Positions 1 through 4,991 of a DNA stretch of 6,281 nt are shown here, one piece after another (positions within the stretch are counted from its first letter, which is position 1; the number at the start of each line of letters is the position of its first letter). Position numbers and translations under genes: made by a program. The DNA comes from a bacterium (GTDB lineage: Bacteria > Verrucomicrobiota > Verrucomicrobiia > Limisphaerales > UBA11358): assembly GCA_021781185.1 (NCBI GenBank), contig JAJXXI010000238.1:1-6281 (forward strand). The letters are read 5' to 3'. The notes beneath the pieces were generated by a model. It searched no databases. It was not told the origin of the DNA and was given only the letters and a program-made list of their open reading frames with translations.

Positions 1-150
1 GGTTTTGCCGAGGCGGCGCAGGCGCTTGGCATTTTTGGTTTGAGCCAGATGGCGGCGACCAGCGCGGGAACGCAGGACTTTGCCGGTGGCGGTGATTTTA
101 AACCGCTTGGCGGCGGATTTCTTGGTCTTGATGCCTTTGGGACGACGCAT
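1..150 (-). CDS. rpmI: 50S ribosomal protein L35 (bL35), 3' end outside window
   Basis: The reverse strand encodes 50 residues starting [20 protein letters not shown] and continuing without a stop to the window edge. The [11 protein letters not shown] block (residues 8-18), followed by TGK (22-24) and a very basic stretch rich in Arg and Lys, is the N-terminal signature of bacterial ribosomal protein L35, a small protein of the large ribosomal subunit. The family is usually about 64-68 residues long, so some 15 residues are missing beyond base 1. The ATG at 148-150 is the only sensible start and has no Shine-Dalgarno sequence. A strong promoter lies about 30 bases upstream. In most bacteria rpmI follows infC and precedes rplT; here no infC lies upstream, and rplT would be expected outside the window to the left. 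Confidence 0.93.
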   Translation of the reverse strand, partial: MRRPKGIKTKKSAAKRFKITATGKVLRSRAGRRHLAQTKNAKRLRRLGKT

Positions 151-178
151 AATCAATTAGTTGTAAAAAAGGGCGCAA

Positions 179-207
179 ACTATACCTGCCCGCCTGGTCA
201 TGGGCAA
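179..207 (-). promoter_or_regulatory. sigma70-like promoter for rpmI
   Basis: Reading leftwards, TTGCCC (bases 207-202) is followed after exactly 17 bases by TATAGT (184-179), matching the consensus at 4 of 6 and 5 of 6 positions. Transcription would start near base 172, giving a leader of about 22 bases without a Shine-Dalgarno sequence. The short inverted repeat TGCCC/GGGCA (187-191 and 202-206) covers the spacer and the -35 box and could be incidental. This is the best promoter match I found in the window. Confidence 0.6.
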
Positions 208-229
208 GCGCGAATTTAGATTGAATTGG

Positions 230-257
230 TTGTCGTTAATCTGACAGTATCGATAAT
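230..257 (+). promoter_or_regulatory. possible promoter for the GH28 gene
   Basis: TTGTCG (230-235) and GATAAT (252-257) are separated by 16 bases. The -10 box matches 5 of 6 consensus bases, but the -35 is poor. A start near base 264 would leave almost no leader before the ATG at 269. The site would lie back to back with the rpmI promoter in the same 118-base gap (151-268), which holds no other feature I can see. Confidence 0.3.
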
Positions 258-268
258 CACTTTTCGCC

Positions 269-1855
269 ATGACTGTTTCCATAATTGAACCCAGTGCCGG
301 CATTTTGAACCGCCTTTCACTTCCTCTGTGGCTGGCCTGCCTTTTGGCGGCGGGCGGTTTTTTCCCGGCCAGCGCGATGGAAAACGACCAGGACCCATTC
401 AATGTCCGTGAGTTTGGCGCGGTGGGCGACGGGATGCATCTGGACAGCCCGGCCATCAATGAGGCGATCGCCGCCGCTGCTGCCGCCGGTGGCGGCACGG
501 TGCGGGTGCCGGCGGGGACCTATTTGAGCGGCTCGATTCATTTGAAGAGCAACATCCATCTGCTCATTGACGCGGGGGCCACGATTCTGGGCGCGCCGCA
601 AAGCCTGAACGCCTATGATGAGACGGAGCCTTACACACTGGGCGGCTATCAGGATGGCGGGCATTGCTATTTCCACAACAGCCTCATCTGGGGTGAAAAT
701 TTGACGAATGTCTTCATCACCGGCCACGGCATGATCAACGGCGGCGGACTCGTGCGCAGCGACAAAATTCTCGACCGGATGGTTGGTTTCGATCATTTCA
801 ACCCGCCGGTGACCAATGCCGCCCCGCCGGTGCGGCTTGGCAACAAGGCCATCGCCCTCAAGCTCTGCCGCAATGTGCTCATCCGTGACATCACGATTTT
901 TCACGGCGGGCATTTTGCGATCCTTGTGACCGGTTGCGACAACCTGACCGTGGACAATGTGACCATGGACACGGACCGCGATGGCATTGACATTGATTGC
1001 TGCCGCAACACCATGGTGAGCAACTGCCGCGTCAACTCGCCCAATGATGACGGCATCTGCCCCAAGAGCACCTACGCACTCGGGTTTTTGCGGCCGACGG
1101 AAAATCTGACAATCGTCAACTGCCAGGTTTCCGGCTTTAAGGAAGGCACGTTGATAGACGGGACCATGCAGCCGGACCCGCATCACAACGGCCGCATCAA
1201 GTTTGGCACGGAGTCCAGCGGCGGCTTCCGCAACTGCACCGTGGCCAACTGCACGTTCCGTTCCTGCCGGGGGCTCGCGCTTGAAGAAGTGGATGGTGCG
1301 GTCATGGACAACATTTCCATCAACAACATCACGATGGTGGACGTGCCGGACTACGCGATCTACATCACCACCGGCAAGCGCAATCGGACGCCCGGCATCA
1401 CCACGACAAGCCGCGCGCGAAACATCCTCATTTCCAATGCCATTGCCGACGGCGTGGGCAAAATGAGCGGCATCCAGATCATGGGTTTGCCGGAACAGCC
1501 GGTGGAAGGTGTCCGACTGGAAAATATTCGCCTGACCAGCAATGGCGGCGGGACGGCGGCGGACGCGGCCATCAATCCCAAGGAACTTGGTGCCGGTTAT
1601 CCTGAGCCGGGCAAAATTGGGGTTTTGCCTGCCTACGGCATTTTTGCCCGGCATGTAAAGGATTTGGAACTGGCGAATATTCAAGTGAACTTCACCACGA
1701 ATGATTTGCGTCCCGCCGCATCCTTTGCGGACATACAGGAATTGGATATTGACAACTTCAAACCGCAAGTCGCCGCTGGAGTTGCCCCGGCGGTATTCGC
1801 GGGCAATGTGACCGGCCTTACCATCCGCAACTCGCCCGCGCTCGAAAAGAAGTAG
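269..1855 (+). CDS. secreted glycoside hydrolase family 28 (pectin/rhamnogalacturonan-active type) protein
   Basis: This 528-residue protein has a hydrophobic export signal (about residues 16-33) ending in ASA (34-36), so the mature chain probably starts at Met37 and acts outside the cytoplasm. FNVREFGAVGDG (44-55) is the usual opening of pectate-lyase-superfamily right-handed beta helices. Repeated coils of the form NxTIxN/NCxV follow. GH28 landmarks are DTDRDGID (234-241), NDDGI (259-263) and GRIKFGTESSGG (308-319), giving candidate catalytic aspartates at 236, 260 and 261. The usual late RIK motif is replaced by GLALEEVDG (335-343), which I recall from a subset of bacterial GH28-related proteins. 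The substrate is probably a pectic polymer, but the exact activity cannot be read off. There is no Shine-Dalgarno before ATG 269; an in-frame TTG at 305 would give a tighter signal peptide. Residues 65-73 are an alanine-rich low-complexity run. The gene stands alone, divergent from rpmI and convergent with the rhodanese gene. Confidence 0.85.
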   Translation: MTVSIIEPSAGILNRLSLPLWLACLLAAGGFFPASAMENDQDPFNVREFGAVGDGMHLDSPAINEAIAAAAAAGGGTVRVPAGTYLSGSIHLKSNIHLLIDAGATILGAPQSLNAYDETEPYTLGGYQDGGHCYFHNSLIWGENLTNVFITGHGMINGGGLVRSDKILDRMVGFDHFNPPVTNAAPPVRLGNKAIALKLCRNVLIRDITIFHGGHFAILVTGCDNLTVDNVTMDTDRDGIDIDCCRNTMVSNCRVNSPNDDGICPKSTYALGFLRPTENLTIVNCQVSGFKEGTLIDGTMQPDPHHNGRIKFGTESSGGFRNCTVANCTFRSCRGLALEEVDGAVMDNISINNITMVDVPDYAIYITTGKRNRTPGITTTSRARNILISNAIADGVGKMSGIQIMGLPEQPVEGVRLENIRLTSNGGGTAADAAINPKELGAGYPEPGKIGVLPAYGIFARHVKDLELANIQVNFTTNDLRPAASFADIQELDIDNFKPQVAAGVAPAVFAGNVTGLTIRNSPALEKK

Positions 1856-1856
1856 C

Positions 1857-2225
1857 TTATTTCGTCATCGGCCAGCCGGCGGCGATCATGCCTCGATAGC
1901 CACCGATGAGCGAATGCACCTTGCGATAGCCCATTTTTTGGGCGGCCTCGCAGGTGAGCGCGGAGCGGAATCCGCCGCCGCAATACATGATGAGCTCCGT
2001 GCCGGGGTCGGGATGGCGCTTCTCCAAGTCGCGCTCCAGAATGCCTTTGCCGAGATGCACGGCCTCCACGGCGTGGCCCGCCTGCCATTCGTGATCTTCG
2101 CGCACGTCAATCAAAACGACCTGGGGATTGGCGGCGATTTTCCCGCGCGCCTCGGCCACGCTGATTTCGTTGACGTGCTTTTTGGCTTCGGCCACCAGCT
2201 TCAGAAAACCGGGTGAATGATCCAT
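1857..2225 (-). CDS. single-domain rhodanese-like sulfurtransferase
   Basis: The 122-residue protein consists of a short N-terminal helix (residues 4-18) and one rhodanese domain. Visible landmarks are VVLIDVREDHEW (36-47, the common rhodanese N-terminal motif), GHAVEAVHLG (50-59) and the active-site loop CGGGFRS (82-88), with the persulfide-carrying cysteine at 82 and Arg87. It ends with the usual GGYRGMIAAGWP stretch (108-119). No signal peptide is seen, so it is probably cytosolic. Members of this family move sulfane sulfur or act as persulfide carriers; the partner is unknown. The CGGGFR loop is intact, so catalysis is plausible. Its TAA stop lies one base from the TAG of the GH28 gene, leaving no intergenic room for a terminator. 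The ATG at 2223-2225 has no clear Shine-Dalgarno sequence. Confidence 0.88.
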   Translation of the reverse strand: MDHSPGFLKLVAEAKKHVNEISVAEARGKIAANPQVVLIDVREDHEWQAGHAVEAVHLGKGILERDLEKRHPDPGTELIMYCGGGFRSALTCEAAQKMGYRKVHSLIGGYRGMIAAGWPMTK

Positions 2226-2231
2226 GCCGGA

Positions 2232-2259
2232 AAATTAAGTTTTCACGGCCGACGGTCAA
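2232..2259 (-). promoter_or_regulatory. weak candidate promoter for the rhodanese gene
   Basis: On the reverse strand TTGACC (2259-2254, 5 of 6 consensus) is followed after 16 bases by TAATTT (2237-2232, 3 of 6). The -10 box is poor, so this rests mainly on the -35 box and the AT-rich patch in an otherwise GC-rich region. Confidence 0.25.
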
Positions 2260-2272
2260 TTTAATTCCCGTC
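2251..2272. repeat. short inverted repeat GACGG/CCGTC in the rhodanese upstream gap
   Basis: GACGG (2251-2255) and CCGTC (2268-2272) flank a 12-base AT-rich centre. The left arm overlaps the candidate -35 box of the rhodanese gene. It sits between that gene and the divergent small acidic-protein gene, a position suited to an operator, but the arms are short and could be chance. The rest of the 124-base gap (2226-2349) shows nothing I can name. Confidence 0.25.
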
Positions 2273-2338
2273 CGGTTCAGGGAAACGCCTGCTCCTGATT
2301 GCGGCAAAATACCACTTGCAACTCCGCCAATACGGGGC

Positions 2339-2343
2339 AAGGG
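2339..2343 (+). promoter_or_regulatory. ribosome binding site deciding the start at 2350
   Basis: AAGGG lies six bases before the ATG at 2350. The longer frame reading from TTG 2299 has no comparable site, so the ATG is preferred. Confidence 0.4.
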
Positions 2344-2349
2344 TTGATC

Positions 2350-2565
2350 ATGACTCCTTTCGAAAACAGAACGGATCGCACCGTTGCGGATGCCGCCCAT
2401 CATGCCCATCTGCTCGTCACGGAATCAGCCGGACTGGTCACCTCGGAAAGCCCGGAAGCGGTGATGGAAGAAATCGAGTTTCGGGCGACCCACCTCAGTT
2501 CGTTGATGGAGGAAATGTTTGAGGAATCCATCAAACACGAGTGGTGGGAGAGTGAAGCGGCCTGA
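2350..2565 (+). CDS. small acidic hypothetical protein (71 aa)
   Basis: I do not recognise this protein. It has 71 residues, with 16 Asp/Glu against 4 Arg/Lys, and five histidines. No membrane segment or signal peptide is visible, so it is probably soluble and cytosolic. The N-terminal third is polar. Residues 34-62 (ESPEAVMEEIEF onwards) have the heptad-like pattern of an amphipathic helix, ending in HEWWESEAA. A modest Shine-Dalgarno sequence supports the ATG start; an in-frame TTG at 2299 would add 17 residues without one. The gene is divergent from the rhodanese gene and lies 107 bases ahead of the transporter gene. It may be a genuine small gene or a chance frame; the ribosome site and helix pattern favour a gene. 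Confidence 0.5.
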   Translation: MTPFENRTDRTVADAAHHAHLLVTESAGLVTSESPEAVMEEIEFRATHLSSLMEEMFEESIKHEWWESEAA

Positions 2566-2637
2566 CGCGACGAGAGGCTGCGCAAAAGCGAGAATACCGG
2601 CCGGTCAGGCACGGAAAAGCAGGAGACGTAATTTTCA

Positions 2638-2666
2638 TTGGCAAGGGACCTTCACGACGCTTTACT
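2638..2666 (+). promoter_or_regulatory. candidate promoter for the DMT transporter
   Basis: TTGGCA (2638-2643, 5 of 6) and TTTACT (2661-2666, 4 of 6) are exactly 17 bases apart. The predicted start of transcription, about seven bases after the -10 box, falls on or beside the GTG start codon at 2673. The transcript could then be leaderless, which would fit the missing Shine-Dalgarno sequence. The remainder of the 2566-2672 gap shows only the short palindrome CCGGCCGG. Confidence 0.35.
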
Positions 2667-2672
2667 CGCCGC

Positions 2673-3587
2673 GTGTCAAAACCGAACAACGCATCCATTG
2701 CCTCCAGTTTGCTGCTGGTGGTGCTTTTGTGGGGCGGCAACAATGTTGGAACCAAGTGGCTCGTGGGCGCGTGGCCGCCCATCTGGACCGGATGCACGCG
2801 GTTTTTATGCGCCGGGACGATTTTGTTTTCCGTGCTGAAGTTCACCCGCTGGCTGGGGGAATTTAAGCCGCTCACGCGCGAATTGCGCGGGCAACTCTGG
2901 TGGCGCGGTGGATTGAGCCTGGCAGCGTATGTGGTGGCGTTTTGCTGGGCGCTGAAGCTTACGGCGGCTTCGCACGTGGCGCTTTACATCGGAGCTTCGC
3001 CCGTATGGTCGCTGCTGATCGAGGAGCGGCCGCAAAAAAGCTGGTCAAGCTTCCGTCGTTACGGAGCGGCGCTGCTGGCGTTGTCCGGCGTGCTGGTGTT
3101 GTTCTGGCCGGCGCTGAAAAACGCCAGTTTCAATTTCGTCGGTGAACTCTGCGGTCTGGTCTCCAGCCTGCTCTGGGCAAACTACAATCATCAAAGCCGC
3201 ATTCTCGCCCGCAACCTCAGCGGCTTCGAGGTGGCGGCCAGTTCCATGTGGATGTCCGGGGTCATCCTGTTGCCGCTGGGGTTGTGGGAAATTCACGCGC
3301 GCGGATTGGTCTTGGACGCGCCACACCTGGAGGTTCAAAGCGTGAATATTCTCTTCGGGGCCGTATTGCCTTACGCGCTCTGGAACTCGGCGTTGTGCCA
3401 CTGGCAAACCAGCCGCGTGATGATGTTCAACAATGTCATCCCGCTCTCCACGGCAATTTGGGCGTATTACTGTCTCGGGGAACCCATCACCTCGACGTTC
3501 TGCGCCGCCATGATTCTGATCATCGCCGGCGTGCTGCTGGGGCAGATGGACTGGCCAAAGATTTTCCGGCTGCCGGAGGGTTTTTAA
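2673..3587 (+). CDS. EamA/DMT-family membrane transporter
   Basis: The 304-residue protein has about ten hydrophobic helices (roughly 9-31, 37-55, 78-97, 100-118, 127-146, 153-173, 184-203, 223-243, 248-267, 272-291), arranged as two five-helix EamA repeats. This is the layout of drug/metabolite transporter superfamily exporters in the inner membrane. IGASPVWSLLIEERP (106-120) and NVIPLSTAIWAYYCLGEPIT (254-273) are the equivalent conserved segments of the two repeats, with the typical GEPIT near helix 10. The substrate cannot be read from the sequence; relatives export amino acids, metabolites or drugs. The start is GTG with no Shine-Dalgarno sequence; I see no better start because the mature first helix begins near residue 9. 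A weak hairpin followed by TTTTT overlaps the stop codon. The small acidic gene precedes it and a cupin gene follows after 90 bases. Confidence 0.88.
   Translation: MSKPNNASIASSLLLVVLLWGGNNVGTKWLVGAWPPIWTGCTRFLCAGTILFSVLKFTRWLGEFKPLTRELRGQLWWRGGLSLAAYVVAFCWALKLTAASHVALYIGASPVWSLLIEERPQKSWSSFRRYGAALLALSGVLVLFWPALKNASFNFVGELCGLVSSLLWANYNHQSRILARNLSGFEVAASSMWMSGVILLPLGLWEIHARGLVLDAPHLEVQSVNILFGAVLPYALWNSALCHWQTSRVMMFNNVIPLSTAIWAYYCLGEPITSTFCAAMILIIAGVLLGQMDWPKIFRLPEGF
3565..3585 (+). terminator. weak terminator-like hairpin at the end of the DMT gene
   Basis: TCCGG (3565-3569) and CCGGA (3573-3577) can form a five-pair stem with loop CTG, followed by GGG and five T (3581-3585). It overlaps the last codons and the stop codon of the transporter gene. 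The stem is short and the T run begins three bases after it, so termination would be partial at best. Confidence 0.3.
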
Positions 3588-3609
3588 GAAACTGGTTTCA
3601 AGCTGAAAC
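3588..3609. repeat. alternating GAAAC / GTTTC / GAAAC arms
   Basis: Directly after the transporter stop, GAAAC (3588-3592), GTTTC (3595-3599) and GAAAC (3605-3609) are mutually complementary. The central arm could pair with either side, with loops of 2 or 5 bases; only the right-hand pairing has a workable loop. It may be part of the transcription-end region between the transporter and cupin genes. The rest of the 90-base gap shows nothing clear. Confidence 0.25.
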
Positions 3610-3662
3610 GGTCCGGCTCGTTTGCAGTCTTGAAATTTGAGGATGACGATGAGCGTCAGAAC

Positions 3663-3667
3663 GAGGA
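3663..3667 (+). promoter_or_regulatory. ribosome binding site deciding the cupin start
   Basis: GAGGA lies ten bases before the ATG at 3678. It supports that ATG over the in-frame TTG at 3630, which would add a very acidic 16-residue extension not typical of cupins. Confidence 0.45.
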
Positions 3668-3677
3668 TGATCGGGGC

Positions 3678-4043
3678 ATGGACGTGAAAAATCTTAACGA
3701 CGTGCCGCCGTTCACCACCAAAGACGGCTCGGAAATTCGCGAACTGCTCGCCCACCGCAATTCCGCCATCCGCCACCAGAGCCTGGCCGAGGCGCGTCTG
3801 CCCGTCGGCGGCGCGACGCAGGAACATTTTCATCCGCGTGCCGAGGAGATTTATTACATCACGCATGGAGCCGGCAGAATCCGCATCGCAGGCGAATTGC
3901 GCGAAGTCAGGACCGGGGACGCCATCGCCATCCCGCCCGGGCAGAAACACAAGCTTTGGAACACCGGCAATGAAGTCCTGCGGTTGCTTTGCTGTTGCGC
4001 ACCCGCTTATGAGCACAGCGACACGGTGATCACTGGCGACTGA
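3678..4043 (+). CDS. small single-domain cupin protein
   Basis: This 121-residue protein is one beta-barrel cupin domain with both family motifs complete. Motif 1 runs from Gly45 through HFH (His50, His52) to Glu56/57 and the Gly after it. Motif 2 fits G-x5-P-x-G-x2-H-x3-N exactly, from Gly80 through Pro86, Gly88 and His91 to Asn95. The two His of motif 1, the Glu and His91 are the expected divalent-metal ligands, so a metal-bound, possibly catalytic or ligand-sensing cytosolic protein is likely. The ending CCCAPAYEHSDT resembles that of many small bacterial cupins annotated as sugar-isomerase-like or dioxygenase-like. Three adjacent cysteines (105-107) are unusual and lie on the last strand of the barrel. 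Substrate unknown. It may be transcribed with the transporter upstream. Confidence 0.85.
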   Translation: MDVKNLNDVPPFTTKDGSEIRELLAHRNSAIRHQSLAEARLPVGGATQEHFHPRAEEIYYITHGAGRIRIAGELREVRTGDAIAIPPGQKHKLWNTGNEVLRLLCCCAPAYEHSDTVITGD

Positions 4044-4060
4044 ATTTTGCCTGACGGAAT

Positions 4061-4096
4061 AAAACTCTTTGTCAAAACTCTTTGTCAAAACTCTTT
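4061..4096. repeat. 13-bp tandem repeat, about 2.8 copies, upstream of mlaE
   Basis: AAAACTCTTTGTC occurs at 4061-4073 and again, identically, at 4074-4086; AAAACTCTTT (4087-4096) is a partial third copy. The array lies 35-70 bases before the mlaE ATG. Each unit end reads TTGTCA or TTGACC, all resembling a -35 hexamer. It may be a binding array or the product of slippage. Confidence 0.85.
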
Positions 4097-4100
4097 TGAC
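4084..4100. promoter_or_regulatory. perfect inverted repeat (possible operator) overlapping the mlaE -35
   Basis: GTCAAAACTCTTTTGAC is a perfect inverted repeat: arms GTCAAAA and TTTTGAC (7 bp each) with a CTC centre. It arises where the third tandem unit diverges from the first two (TTTTGAC instead of TTTGTC). The right arm contains the start of the candidate -35 box (4096-4101). The form suits a dimeric regulator; no regulator gene is seen in the window. Confidence 0.45.
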
Positions 4101-4124
4101 CGCAGGCCAACTCAATCCTACGCT
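4096..4124 (+). promoter_or_regulatory. candidate promoter for the mlaE-mlaF-mlaD operon
   Basis: TTGACC (4096-4101, 5 of 6) is followed after 17 bases by TACGCT (4119-4124), which keeps the important first T, second A and final T. Transcription would start at about 4131, the A of the mlaE ATG, so the message may be leaderless. No Shine-Dalgarno sequence precedes that ATG. Confidence 0.35.
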
Positions 4125-4130
4125 TGCAAC

Positions 4131-4991
4131 ATGCGCGGAAATCTGGCCAAGACGCTTGAACTGGCAAACACCGAGGTGTTTCGCCGCGCGGCCGCGTCCA
4201 AGTCTTACACGGATCTGGTCGGTCAGAAACTGTTCCGCGCCTTGCTGACCATGCAGGGATTGGGCGCCTTTGCCCTGATCACGCTGGGAGTGATCCTCAA
4301 TAAAATGGGGGTGGCGGCGAACGTCATTCATCCGCGAATCCGCCAGGAAATTTCCCGGGCCGGGGTGGCCATGCTGCCCATGTTCCTGTTCGTGGCGCTG
4401 GCCCTGGGCTTTCTCGTGGTTGGGCAGACGGTTTCCGTGCTCGCAAAAGTCGGGGCCACGGATTATCTCGGCACAACAATGGTGGTGGTGATTGTCCGCG
4501 AACTGGGTCCGCTGCTGACCGCCATGCTGGTGCTGGCGCGGGTCGGCACCGCGCATGTCATCGAACTCGGCACGGCGCGGGCGCTGGGCGAAGTGGAGGC
4601 GCTAGAGGCGTTGGGGATTGATCCGGTCCATTACTTAATCGTGCCGCGCGTGATCGGGATGTCGCTGGGTATTTTTTCACTGACGATTTATCTCATCCTC
4701 GGGGCACTGGGCAGCGGCTACATCTTTGCCTTTTTACAGGACGTGCCGCTGACGCCAGGGGATTATCTGAAGCAAATTGCCGGATCATTGACCTGGCTGG
4801 ATTTTGCGCTGCTGGCGCTCAAGACGGTGATGTTCGGATTTTTCATCGCCATCGTGACCTGTTATCACGGACTGGCCCAGCCGTTGCGGCTGGAGGATGT
4901 TTCCCGCGTGGCGGTGCGCGCGGTCACCCAGGGGATAATCGTCTGCGTCCTGGTGGACGCCGTGTTTATTGTGCTGTATCTGCTGACATGA
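4131..4991 (+). CDS. mlaE: MlaE-type ABC transporter permease (MCE/phospholipid transport)
   Basis: The 286-residue protein is the inner-membrane permease of an MCE-family lipid transporter, which moves phospholipids or other lipids between inner and outer membranes. After a polar N-terminal stretch (1-30) it has hydrophobic helices at about 40-60, 80-105, 112-135, 168-202, 222-246 and 264-286. The family core RELGPLLTAMLVLARVGTAH (123-142) is followed by the cytoplasmic coupling segment EVEALEALGIDP (154-165), which in known structures contacts the ATPase, then YLIVPRV (168-174). Both look normal, so the permease seems able to hold an ATPase. ATG 4131 is preferred because an earlier in-frame TTG (4047) would make the tandem repeat coding and add 28 atypical residues. 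The stop overlaps the next start by four bases. The gene symbol denotes the family, not proven orthology with E. coli. Confidence 0.9.
   Translation: MRGNLAKTLELANTEVFRRAAASKSYTDLVGQKLFRALLTMQGLGAFALITLGVILNKMGVAANVIHPRIRQEISRAGVAMLPMFLFVALALGFLVVGQTVSVLAKVGATDYLGTTMVVVIVRELGPLLTAMLVLARVGTAHVIELGTARALGEVEALEALGIDPVHYLIVPRVIGMSLGIFSLTIYLILGALGSGYIFAFLQDVPLTPGDYLKQIAGSLTWLDFALLALKTVMFGFFIAIVTCYHGLAQPLRLEDVSRVAVRAVTQGIIVCVLVDAVFIVLYLLT

Noticed and set aside
317..1768. A 483-codon reverse-strand frame opposite the GH28 gene
   Set aside because: It is low-complexity His/Arg/Ala-rich sequence with no recognisable family, while the forward frame encodes a clear beta-helix enzyme.
1840..1900. Bidirectional terminator between the GH28 and rhodanese genes
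   Set aside because: GC-rich inverted segments such as GCCGGC occur, but none forms a convincing stem followed by a T run on either strand.
1681..2110. Additional reverse-strand frames within the rhodanese region
   Set aside because: They are out-of-frame shadows of the rhodanese gene, which shows intact motifs and an active-site cysteine in its own frame.
4061..4100. CRISPR array or phage attachment site from the tandem repeats
   Set aside because: The units are only 13 bp and abut without spacers; no cas, integrase or tRNA gene is visible.
4047..4130. N-terminal extension of the permease from TTG 4047
   Set aside because: It would translate the tandem repeat and add 28 residues unlike the family's N-terminus; ATG 4131 fits the family better and has a promoter-like sequence just before it.
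3045..4556. A 503-codon reverse-strand frame crossing the transporter, cupin and permease genes
   Set aside because: Its translation is rich in His, Gln, Arg and Gly with no domain, and it lies opposite three clear genes and their gaps. Long antisense frames are expected in GC-rich coding DNA.
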